Assembly: GCA_914767715.1 (NCBI GenBank)
Contig: OU612074.1
Coordinates: forward strand, 10,824,062-10,884,061
Source: Membranipora membranacea
Lineage: Eukaryota > Bryozoa > Gymnolaemata > Cheilostomatida > Membraniporidae
Direction: 5' to 3'
DNA length: 60,000 nt
Every line of letters begins with the position of its first letter. Position 1 is the first letter of the stretch. The translations under genes and the position numbers were made by a program. Shown piece after piece: positions 48,265-58,406 of the stretch. The notes beneath the pieces were generated by a model. It saw only the letters and a program-made list of their open reading frames with translations. It did not search any database and was not told the DNA's origin.

Positions 48265-49214
48265 ATGCAGAAACTCACAGCTTTTCTTCTTCTGGCTACA
48301 GTCGTAGTAGGTATGAGACTAAATATAGTATTAATAAACTTGTGGTTTTATGTCACTTGATTGGACAGTTTGTAATTTTGTTAGTGATTTGATTAAACTA
48401 TTAACAAAAATCATCTGTTTAACTTTCCTTTTGTTTGCAATAAATCCAATAAAACATGTTCTAATTTCCACTGTATTTGAATAGGTGTATGCTTAGCTGT
48501 GGAAAAGACTCAGGAGCCAAAAAATGGTAAAGATAAGGCCCAAAATGTGGGTGATAAGGCACATGCGATGAGTAAGCAAATGACTAAGCCAGACGGACAG
48601 AAGGATGGAAATTAAGGCGGACACATGTTAAGAGGAGATAAGAGTGAGGCTGGTAAACCAAACAGAGGAGGCTGTAAATGTGGACCAGGAAGAAGAGGTC
48701 GTGGACAAAGAAGAGGAGAGAACCAGATGGATCGTGCTGCTGGAGCTAAGAAAGGTCAACAGGAAGGAGTGGTGAAACGATCAATAGGTGAAGGAGAGAG
48801 TCAAATGGGACAAAGATTACAAGGAAAAGGAAACAGACAAAGAGGAGCCACACACAGTGGAGCTAAAGGTGATCGCAAAAGTGACAAAATTGGACTCAAG
48901 GAATGTAGATGTGGACCAAGAGGAGGAAGAGGAGGTAGAAGAGGAAAAGGAGACAAGGGCAAGAATGGCAGTCATCGTGGTGGAAACAAAGACAAGGTAC
49001 TATAAATTGAGAAAATATATCAATCAGCAATCAATTTTATAGTGAACTGCACTCTCTTCCCGCGCAATTATCGCCGGTAATTAGATTTAAAATGTTATGA
49101 CATAACAACAAGCATTAAATTAAAGCCTCTAATAACATTTTCTGATATTCTTTAATACCAATTTACCATCTACTCTCTTTCTTTTTGCAGAAGACCACAA
49201 CGGAGGGGTACTAA
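48265..49214 (+). pseudogene. array copy 4 (type B), nonsense-broken
   Basis: Exons are 48265-48310, 48485-48996 and 49191-49214; splice sites are intact. The signal peptide is MQKLTAFLLLATVVVG-VCLA. At 48613-48615 the codon AAA of copy 3 (in the run GAT GGA AAT AAA GGC) is TAA, truncating the protein after 58 residues, before both C-x-C motifs. The rest stays open (RGGCKCGPGRRGRG, KECRCGPRGGRGGRRGKG, tail KTTTEGY), so the lesion is recent. The poly(A) hexamer aligned with AATAAA of copy 3 is AATGAA (about 49315). A different reading, a sequencing error at the stop, cannot be excluded. Confidence 0.83.
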
Positions 49215-49485
49215 AACCAGAGAACCAACCATCATGAAATATTGTTCCTTCAATTGTTAAACAACAAATTTCTTTGATTTATGTATGATTTAAAAAGACA
49301 CATTGAATTTTTATAATGAAGCATGTTTTGCAACATTATCAGATGACTTATCAGTTACTCGTTTAATGTTTCCCATTCAATAAAAATTAATAAAGCTGAA
49401 AACAACTTGGGTGAATATCGTCTCAAATTTATTTGCACGCCCCACCTTAATGTTTCACATATAAGGGAATGATACTTGGATACTT

Positions 49486-50010
49486 GATACCAGATACTTG
49501 GACTGATTACCCAATGAGACCAAATGACCCTATCACCACCTTACTTTTGCACCTGAGAGCTTAGTGGAACTGAATTGCTTAGTCCGCCTTCATGAGGTCC
49601 AGTTTTTAACCTATTTTAACAAATTACATTTAGTTTAAACTATTTTATATAATAACAATCAGTGTAACACTTGTTAGAATTATGAAAATTATGGTTATTT
49701 CATAATAAAGGAGCAAAAATTAATGTCAAACATTAGAGAGCTTGAGAAACCGGGTGTTTCCCCTGGTCATCCAGGTCCCCCCGGACCAATCCAACCAACA
49801 AGGTGATGCACTATCAGATATAGAGCCATGCCAAATTGTGATATATAATTGAATGAGTGAGTGAATACAAGGCATTATTTGTCTGTCCTCTGTTGCTTTG
49901 CTGGTGAAATGAGATATTGTATACCATTTCATAATTTGATGGCAAAGCAAGTAATTAAAATCTAGTATTGCAAAAAATTACTGCTCTACCTTATCTGACA
50001 GATCGAGTAA
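49486..50010. repeat. duplicated block, second copy of 41930-42460
   Basis: Joined directly to the 3' flank of copy 4. About 460 bp present after copy 3 (41470-41930) is missing here. Confidence 0.78.
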
Positions 50011-50019
50011 AAATTACTA

Positions 50020-50362
50020 TTAAAGGGCAACCAAGGTTTCGCAGCAATGCATTAATGGGTAGCAAATAATGTGCTGGGCAGCATCAGCTTTGTGCATTAC
50101 GCGATGCAAAACTCAAAGTAGTTGCTGACTCTAAGCTGGGTAACACTTCAGTTTAGGGGAGGTTCCAAGACTTTGCTGTAATAATTATAGAGCACAGGCT
50201 AAATATTAACAGGAACAGGAAACTACTATGTGGTTTCACAAGAATTCTGGCTGAATAATCATCCGAATTATATTTTGTCTTTGTCCCCATGCAGAAGGTG
50301 CAATCTGCTATCAATCAATGGCCATCAATGAGAAGTTGTTTGAAACCTTGGTTGCCCTTTAA
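50020..50362. mobile_element. TTAA-flanked MITE, 343 bp, perfect 21-bp inverted ends
   Basis: Starts TTAAAGGGCAACCAAGG and ends with its complement CCTTGGTTGCCCTTTAA. Its interior is related to 26538-26921. It is the best-preserved member in the window. Confidence 0.82.
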
Positions 50363-50436
50363 TATATGATGATGAAATTTCTCACATACGATTATATTAA
50401 TAATTATTCCCGATGGAATATGATACAAATAAGCTT

Positions 50437-50808
50437 TTAAAGGGAAACCAGGCTTTTGCAGCTATGCATAAATAGGTAGTAAAGAATATGCTATGCAGCA
50501 CCAGCTTTGTGTATGACGCCATGCAAAACTCAGATTAGTTGCTGACTCTTAGCTAAGTTACACTTCAGTTTAGGGGAGATTCAAACACATAACTGGATAA
50601 TGACAGAGCACATGCTAAATATAATAGGAACAGGAAACTACTCTGTGAGGCTTGATATAAGTTGCGTTTGAGCAGCATTTTAGCTCCTGATGGATGATAT
50701 CTTCAAAAGGAATTGTCACCAAATTATATTTGATCTTTTTCTCTATGCATAAGGTGCAAACTGCTATCAAACTATGAGATCTTGTCTGAAGCCCTGTTTG
50801 CCCTTTAA
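50437..50808. mobile_element. TTAA-flanked MITE, 372 bp
   Basis: Very close to 26538-26921, and shared flanks on both sides show that it was copied with the unit rather than inserted independently. Confidence 0.78.
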
Positions 50809-51180
50809 TACGCAATAATTGACGCTTTGATGTCATTAATTGATTGATATGCTAAACCAGGAATAAAAAGGAAATGCCAAATAGCATTATTTATAAATGT
50901 AAGGTTTAGTTATAAAGGCTTTTACAATACGATACTGTGACTTGCAAATTCTCCATCCTGAAACAAGCAAAGACTTAAATCATCCGTTGGCTCTTAGTGA
51001 TGTTTAATATCTTTTTGACGTCAAAGCTGTATATATGCGTAATTGATAATAAACAATCGATCAAATCATATCAGCCTGTACCAGTTGAAAAAACAGTAAT
51101 TTCTCCAGTAGGCTATTTTCAGTGTAGATATGTGTTTCCCTCTATACATATATAACCAGAACATCTTCCAAAATGGAAAC

Positions 51181-53043
51181 CAGAGAAGAGCGTCAGAGTT
51201 TGCACAAATCAAAAACCCTGGATCAATATACAAATATCGGAGATGATCGATGAGAAACAACAAGGCCACAAAACTGGTAACCGTGAACTCTACAACAAAC
51301 TCAAACGCGACATCACTAAATCTATTAAACAAGCCAAACAAGAATACTCTCAGACAATACAGCATAACCTAGCGAAAGAACCTGCTAAAGCCTGGACTGA
51401 CATTAAAAAGATTAGTGGATTACCTACTAATAGCCCAAAACCAACTCAACAAAATCCATTCAACTCAGATGACCTAAACACCTTCTTCACAAGATTTGAG
51501 AAGCCTCTGGCTGACCGTCCTGACTGCAATACCAATGCCACCATAGCACCACCTTTAGATATGGAAGGGGCTACTGTCTTAAAGCAGTTGAAATCGTTGA
51601 TCTCGAGGAAAGGTCCAGGCCCTGATGGCCTCATCTCCAAAGTACTTAAGCTATGTGCCTATCAACTGGCGCCTGTCATAACGAAACTGTTCAATTTATC
51701 TATCACGTCTAAGTCAACCCCTACTTCCTGGAAATCGGCCATTATCAAACCCCTACCCAAAGTTAAGAATCCCGATCAACTTAAACAATACAGACCAATA
51801 GCGCTCACCAGTTGCCTGTGCAAAATGATGGAGAGACTTGTTAAACATTACATTATTACTCATACAGCTATGGACCAAGTTCAGTTTGCTTATCGTGCAA
51901 ACCGCTCAACTCAAGATGCCCTTTTATGCCTCACTACTACCATCACAGATTTCATTGGCAAGAAAGCTTCAAATTATGCCAGGTGTCTGTTCATTGACTT
52001 TTCTCCTGCATTCAACACAATACATGTTCCAGACTTAATCTCGCAACTATCACATCTCGACTCAAATGTCACTGAATGGATATACAGCTTCCTAACAAAT
52101 CGCACCCAAAGAACAATAGTAGATGGCAATATCTCAATACCCATCATAACCAACACTGGCACTCCCCAGGGTTGCTGTTTATCTCCACATTTGTTTTCAA
52201 TATATACCAATAGGATTACCTCAGACTTGAGTAATATTACTGTCATTAAATACGCAGACGACACCTGTATAATTGGATGCATATCAAATCAATCAGATCT
52301 TAGTGCCTATCTTGATGAGATTAGTAGAATTTCAAAGCAATGTTGTGATTTAAACCTATTGTTAAACGCCTCCAAGACTCAAGAAATGATGTTTTCTACT
52401 CAGCTTGTTAGGCCCATTACCCCTACTCTTATCCTTAATGGCACGGAAGTTGATTTTTGTGACAAAGTAAAATACCTTGGTGTTACTGTTGACGATAAAC
52501 TCCGCTATCATGATCATGTGCAATCCATAGTGACTACTGCATCTCAACGCATGTATATTGTGAAAAATGTTGTATACTATAGCTCAAAGCCCATTTCTCA
52601 CATGTTATTCAAGAGTTTTATTGTATCCCTCATCACTTACTGCCTCCCCATACTTTTTACAAGCATCCATGCAAGCGACAAGAAGTCCCTACGCAAAATA
52701 TTTAAAGATGCCGCCAAGTTAGGGATTGAGCACCCCGATATAGATGCTCTGGTGGCCAACCAGATCAAGACACTTGGACTTCGCTACATACGCGATGGAG
52801 ACCACTTTATCAATGACTTACTAACTAAATGCCTCTCAGGTCGCTACCGCACCGATAAATATCGGGGTACATGGGGTAGAGACAGCTTTTTAAGACATCT
52901 CATACATACACTTAATAATATACTATTCTAAAAAACTTGTTATACAACAGAGATCTTATTTTTTCCATGTTTTTCTTTCTTGTCAGTATTAACAACATAT
53001 TTTGTGACAAATTTTTGTCTATGATAGTAATAAATCCATCCAT
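51181..53043 (+). mobile_element. 5'-truncated CR1/L2-type LINE
   Basis: The left junction is exact against the paralogue at 27293 (host sequence ends 'aaaatggaaac'). The right end has 'aataaatccatccatcc', a short (ATCC)n-type 3' tail typical of L2/CR1-like elements, then host sequence matching 30588. The endonuclease domain is absent, so it is a truncated insertion. The host segment 27294-30587 is missing at this site. Confidence 0.85.
51183..52931 (+). CDS. LINE reverse transcriptase (uninterrupted RT frame)
   Basis: The frame is open from the truncation point: VCTNQKPWINIQISEMIDE gives the linker motif K-P-W-I, followed by AK-x-x-Y. ATG at 51243 is only the first internal Met and may not be a true start. 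RT motifs in order: RKGPGPDGL, PLPKV, YRPIALTSCLCKMMER, FAYRANRSTQDAL, FIDFSPAFNTI (first catalytic Asp), GTPQGCCLSPHLFSIY, KYADDTCIIG (Y-A-D-D), LNASKTQEMMF, KYLGVTVDDKL. The C-terminus ends HTLNNILF. No stop or frameshift in about 580 codons, so the insertion is young. RT activity is plausible, but mobility is not, because the 5' part is missing. Confidence 0.88.
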   Translation, partial: EKSVRVCTNQKPWINIQISEMIDEKQQGHKTGNRELYNKLKRDITKSIKQAKQEYSQTIQHNLAKEPAKAWTDIKKISGLPTNSPKPTQQNPFNSDDLNTFFTRFEKPLADRPDCNTNATIAPPLDMEGATVLKQLKSLISRKGPGPDGLISKVLKLCAYQLAPVITKLFNLSITSKSTPTSWKSAIIKPLPKVKNPDQLKQYRPIALTSCLCKMMERLVKHYIITHTAMDQVQFAYRANRSTQDALLCLTTTITDFIGKKASNYARCLFIDFSPAFNTIHVPDLISQLSHLDSNVTEWIYSFLTNRTQRTIVDGNISIPIITNTGTPQGCCLSPHLFSIYTNRITSDLSNITVIKYADDTCIIGCISNQSDLSAYLDEISRISKQCCDLNLLLNASKTQEMMFSTQLVRPITPTLILNGTEVDFCDKVKYLGVTVDDKLRYHDHVQSIVTTASQRMYIVKNVVYYSSKPISHMLFKSFIVSLITYCLPILFTSIHASDKKSLRKIFKDAAKLGIEHPDIDALVANQIKTLGLRYIRDGDHFINDLLTKCLSGRYRTDKYRGTWGRDSFLRHLIHTLNNILF

Positions 53044-54480
53044 CCAGATTAGCTGTATATTTGCGTATTGATAATCAATCATTAATAAATCATTCTAATA
53101 CTGTCACCATTCCGCAATTAACAACCTATATGGTATATTTGTTGTCTGAAATGGCTGAAATGAAGAAGGCAGTTTCATTGTACAATGTACCATGTACAAT
53201 GTATAGTCAAGATATATACAGGATTTCTTATCAAACAATCTGGAGGCTTTGCAAGCAGCGTCCATCGCACTATATAAACTTGAACTGGCAGCATTTATGC
53301 TTTTATTTTGATACAATCTATTGCTGACATTGCTATGGAAAAAATGTCACAAATACTATTAACTGTCATACACTGCTTTGTAAATCAGTCTAGCATAATC
53401 CTGACTGATGCCAATTCCATAAATGTAGACTAGTTTTGAATTTTAGTGAAGGGTCACCCCTACAAACTGGCTAGTTCGCGACATTTCAAGCTTGATTATA
53501 TATCTCAATCTAGATAGAACAGTCAGCTAGATGATTTTCTGATCAAAATATCTGTATAGAGTCATATATTGTGGTTGTGGAACTCTCCCTTTGAATATGC
53601 TATAATGGACTGCCCTATTTCTAAAAAAACGATGTCTGCATTACATCTTTGGGATGATTCAGGCTTTCTATTTCTAACAAAGTTCTGGCTTACACACTGA
53701 TCACCAACTGGCACTGTGATGCTACATATTCATCAAAATGTCATTGATAACAATTTTCCTGTAAGGAGCCAACTTGTAACGAGGGAACACCCATATGCCC
53801 TCTATAAATATATGTTCTTGACAGCATGAGAAATCAGTATTTGATTGATAACTATTACCATGTACACCAACAGCTAAGTAACTCTAAATGCTGACTACTA
53901 TCTCAATAGGCTGTGGGACAAATGATGTTCAATATTCATGGCCAAACTATTATGTATTTCACAGCAATAATACTTATTTCATGGCTCCTTTTCAAAAATA
54001 ATCATATAATAATTCAAACTAGTCGAATCTATCCAAACGTTTAACTCCAGCTACCGTTATATAGAGACCCCAAATAACTAAATATTGAGCAAACTGAGCA
54101 AAAGATGAGCTCAGATTGACATCATCTTAGCGGTCCTCAAATGGTATCAAATCACAATTACTAATGATTTTTTCATGTCTAAATGACATCATTAATCAAC
54201 CAAATTGCTGACATTGGTACGCCTTTCAGCCCAGACTGATACACTGAAGTCTTATTTTATCTACATGAGTGTTTCAAAATATATAAAAATTCAGAAAGCA
54301 GTCTAAATGTTCAGCGTATTTAAAGTGTTGTATAGGCTCTTACATTCATTATTAACATTCACTCAAAAGGTATTATGTCAGGAAAGCCAGCTGCTTGGCT
54401 AAACAACAGTTAGAAAAAATTCCTATCCATGGTTCCATTATATATGTGATAGCACCTTAAGATGCTGCAGAGGAAGAGTG
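53044..54480. repeat. duplicated block, second copy of 30588-31560
   Basis: Includes module Q with TATAAATA at 53803-53810. The 53110-53560 part corresponds instead to 35110-35550. Confidence 0.78.
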
Positions 54481-54539
54481 GTGCTCTCAAAGTGGTCCAA
54501 CACACTTTACTCTAAGTATTCTAAGGTATTCTAAGGTTT

Positions 54540-56750
54540 CAACACTGTCAAGATAACAAACAGGCGTAACTTGATGGGTCATTCCAGATTTCTAAGATGG
54601 TGAAATGACTTGCATATTTTGTTAATATATTTTTCAACTGAAAGCTGACACAGTGACGCTGATAATATGCACATGATTGACCTATGATATCGCTCATTGA
54701 TTGATATGCCAAACCACTAATATAGAAAACGCCCAAGAGCACATGATAAATATACGGTTCAGTATCTAGGTTCATACAATATGTCAATGTGACTTGCAAA
54801 TTATCTTCACTGAAAAGTAAGGCTAATTGATTCACCAAATGTGTTAGGATTACTTGTTGAAGCTATTCAGGCTTGTGCACTGCTCAACATAATGTCATGA
54901 AGCTGCATAAACTTAAATGCCACTGATAATCCTTTCTTTTGTGGATGCAAGTATGCAAATAATAAGTTTAACATCCACCAATACTCTATAAATGACCTCA
55001 CCTGTCAGTATGATTTTATATTTGATTTATTATAATTTTTTTTGTAAAAACACTTACGTCAGTTCCCAGCTATTTTGATCATGATCGTCTGCCGTACGCG
55101 CGGACTGACACCACAGAAAAACAGATTTGTCATATCTAGAGCTATCCATGACCAGAAGGCCTGGATAATAGCATAAAGAATTTGTTCATTCAACAACTTG
55201 TTGGCAATATGGTCAAATCGCAAACCAAACCAAAGCAGGCCTATTGCACAATAAACTAAAAGAGTGTCAATCGGAGTATCCCTAATCACACTTTTGATAC
55301 TTGTTATCAAGAAATAAGTGAAATATCTCAACCTCATCTCAAGACCACAGCAAAGGGTTGTCTGTTTACCCTGCGCCACTGTTTTCTGTACAATCTGAAA
55401 TAATCTGATCCAACACTCGCATGTTCTGAGTTGTGTCGCAGGCACTGTATGGGACTTGTCTTACAACATTCAAGAGCAATGTATATCAATGCTGTATTGT
55501 ATTGAAGAACAAAGCTGTTTTTGTAATGATGAATTGTTCAGTCGTGACAGAACCCGAAGATCATGAAATTGCTCTTGATTAGGTAAAGAGCTCTAACTCC
55601 GGTCGTTTAGTGGCATTACATTATCATCTGATTATGTAATGCCACTGAACCACCGAATTAGAGCTCTATAACTAGCTCTTGATATTTATTGATTATTTTT
55701 GTTCCCAAGGGGACATTTAAGAGTGGTGCTCTCAAAGTGGTCAAACACACTTTACTCTAAGTATTCTAAGGTTTCAACAGTGTCAAGATAACAAACAGGT
55801 GTTACTTAATGGGTCATTCCAGATTTGTAAGATGGTGAAATGACTTGCATATTTTGATAATATATTTTTCAATTGAAAGCTGACACAGTGACGCTGATAA
55901 TATGCACATGATTGACCTACGATATCAATCATTGATTGATATGCCAAACCACTAATATACGCCCAAGAGCATTTATAAAATACAAAGTTCGGTATCTAGG
56001 TTCATACAATCGTTAATCTGATTTGCAGATTCTCCATACTGAACAGCATGGCTAATTGATTCATCAAATGTGCTAGGATCTACTTTTTAAAGCTATTCAG
56101 GCTTGTGCACGTCTCAACATAATGTCATGAAGCTGCATAAACTTAAATGCCACTGATAATCCTTTCTTTTGTGGATGCAAGTATGCAAATAATAAGTTTA
56201 ACATCCACCAATACTCTATAAATGACCTCACCTGTCAGTATGATTTTATTTGATTTATTATAATTTTTATGTAATCAAACACTTACGTCAGGTCCCGGCT
56301 ATTTTGAACAGGATCTGTTGCTAACAAGGATGTCATTATGTCAATGTCAATTGGCCTGTATGAATTAAAATCAGGATTTTTTGAAATTTTTAGGACCACT
56401 TGCAAAGTTATAAATAAAAACCAAAAAACAAACACTGACACCACAGGGAAAAACAGATTTGTCATATCTGGAGCTATCCATGACCAGAAGGCCTGGATAA
56501 TAGCATAAAGATTTTGTTCATTCAAAAACTTGTTGGCAATATGGTCAAATCTCAAGGTAACTAGATTAACAACTTAACCAAACCAAAGCAGGCCTATTGC
56601 ACAATAAACTAAAAGATTGTCAATCGGAGTATCCCTAATCACTCTTTTGATACTTGTCATCAAGAAATAAGTGATATATCTCAACCTCATCTCAAGACCA
56701 CATCAAAGGGTTGTCTGTTTACCCTGTGCCACTATTTTCTGTACAATCTG
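54540..56750. repeat. partial tandem duplication of the upstream block
   Basis: 54540-55390 and 55730-56750 are two partial copies of the same spacer (module P, 'ctgcataaacttaaatgcc', 'ctccaccaatactctata'-like stretch, minus-strand RFDHIANK ORF). They are separated by a piece matching 42830-42930 that carries a MITE. This explains the larger spacing before copy 5. Confidence 0.7.
55580..55674. mobile_element. 95-bp MITE with 9-bp target duplication
   Basis: Near-palindromic element: left end TAGGTAAAGAGCTCTAA, right end TTAGAGCTCTATAACTA. The internal arms TGGCATTACAT / ATGTAATGCCA flank a short loop. Both sides carry GCTCTTGAT (55571-55579 and 55675-55683). The paralogous site at 42903-42911 has a single GCTCTTGAT with the same flanks and no element. 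A 9-bp duplication suggests a Mutator-like source. That is inference. Confidence 0.88.
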
Positions 56751-57249
56751 AAATAAATTTTTTTTTTCATTTGAAAAGTTCCTTAATTTAAAAAAGATTT
56801 TTTTAACTTATGCATTCTCAGCCCAGACAGTCATATGCCAATTTGTGTACCAGAGCATAACTTTGCATCTTGTAGTTCATGCATGTTCTCACTGCATATA
56901 TGTGTCCCTCATTTGAGTATTTGTGTAGGGCCTGAAATGAACAAAAGTTATTGAAATTAAAAATACACAATCAACAATCCCAACAACCAATCACTTCTGT
57001 ACAACAATCTTCTGCTATTTGCCGAGTATGTGGCATAAGATTTTTGCAACTTCATAAACATCGCGCAATACCTCTACCCTCATTTGTTAGTTCCAAGTCC
57101 TTCTCAGGATATGATAACATAGTACAAAAACAACTCCACTTCAGATCAAAGTAAGATATCACATGTATCTCAATTGACAATGAAATGTTAATTTCTCCAA
57201 GCAAATTTTGGTTTTCAGACGCCAAAGCAATTTCAATAGAGTTATTTCT

Positions 57250-57377
57250 GTAGTTATTATGGTAATGGTCTCCCTTTCCAAGCTCATCTGTCATCATTAT
57301 TATTTAGGGAATACGTCAATAACAAAGCCTGAATCGCTATGGTTGATGCAGTTGACTGATTTCATTGCCTATATAAA
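57250..57377 (+). promoter_or_regulatory. proximal promoter of array copy 5
   Basis: Same conserved block as copies 2-4, with TATATAAA at 57370-57377. Confidence 0.78.
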
Positions 57378-57464
57378 CAGTGAGCTACATGAGAACAAAT
57401 CATATCAGCTTGAACAGCAAACAGTATAACATCGGAGCAAAAAGTGATCTGACAAACTTTAAAT

Positions 57465-58406
57465 ATGCAGAAACTCACAGCTTTTTTTCTTCTGGCTACA
57501 GTCGTAGTAGGTATGAGACTAAATATAGTATTAATAAACTTGTGGTTTTATGTCACTTGATTGGACAGTGAGTAATGTTGTTAGTGATTTGATTAAACTG
57601 TTGACAAAAATCATCTTTTTAACTTTCCTTTTTTTTCCAATAAGTCCAATAAACTATGTTTTAATTTCCACTGTATTTGAATAGGTGTATGCTTAGCTGT
57701 GGAAAAGACTCAGGAGCCAAAAAATGGTAAAGATAAGGCCCGAAATGTGGGTGATAAGGCACATGCAATGAGTAAGCAAATGACTAAGCCAGACGGACAG
57801 AAGGATGGAAGTAAAGGCAGACACATGGTAAGAGGAGATAAGAGTGAGGCTGGTAAACCAAACAGAAGAGGCTGTAAGTGCGGACCAGGAAGAAGAGGTC
57901 GTGGACAAAGAAGAGGAGAAGGCCAGATGGATCGTGCTGCTGGAGCGAAGAAAGGTCAACAGGAAGGAGTGGTGAAAAGATCAATAAGTGAAGGAGAGAG
58001 CCAAAAGGGACAAAGATCACATGGCAATAGAGGAGCAAAAGGTGATCGCAAAGGTTATAGAAAAGGTGACAGAAGTGGACAGAAGGGATGTAAATGTGGA
58101 CAACGAGGAGGCAGAGGAGGCAGAAGAGGAAGAGGTGGCAAAGGAGAGAGTGGCAGCCGTCGTGGTGAAAAAAAAGACAAGGTAATTTGAGTTGATAAAT
58201 TTCAAGCTTTGTAATTTCTTATTATGACTTAGCTGTACTATTTGGATTCCTGCTTAATTTATGTTGGCAATCAAGGACTAAAAAATGTAAGCACATATCG
58301 ACATGCATTTCATACAATATATAAAAATAAATGATATTAGTTATAAATATGCATTGATCATCTGCTTTTTTTTTGTTCGCAGAAGTCCACAAATGAAGGG
58401 TACTAA
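57465..58406 (+). CDS. array copy 5 (type A): secreted C-x-C/RG-rich protein, 188 aa
   Basis: Exons are 57465-57510, 57685-58181 and 58383-58406. The signal peptide is MQKLTAFFLLATVVVGVCLA. The protein is almost the same as copy 2. Differences include K-A-R for K-A-K and D-K-S for D-M-S near the first motif, G-D-R-S for G-D-R-N before the second, and the tail KSTNEGY. It keeps CKC at 79-81 and 151-153 and K-R at 113-114. Intron 2 and about 1.6 kb of 3' flank also match copy 2, so the two are a recent pair although copies 3 and 4 lie between them. The acceptor before exon 3 is TTTGTTCGCAG. Function unknown. Confidence 0.86.
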
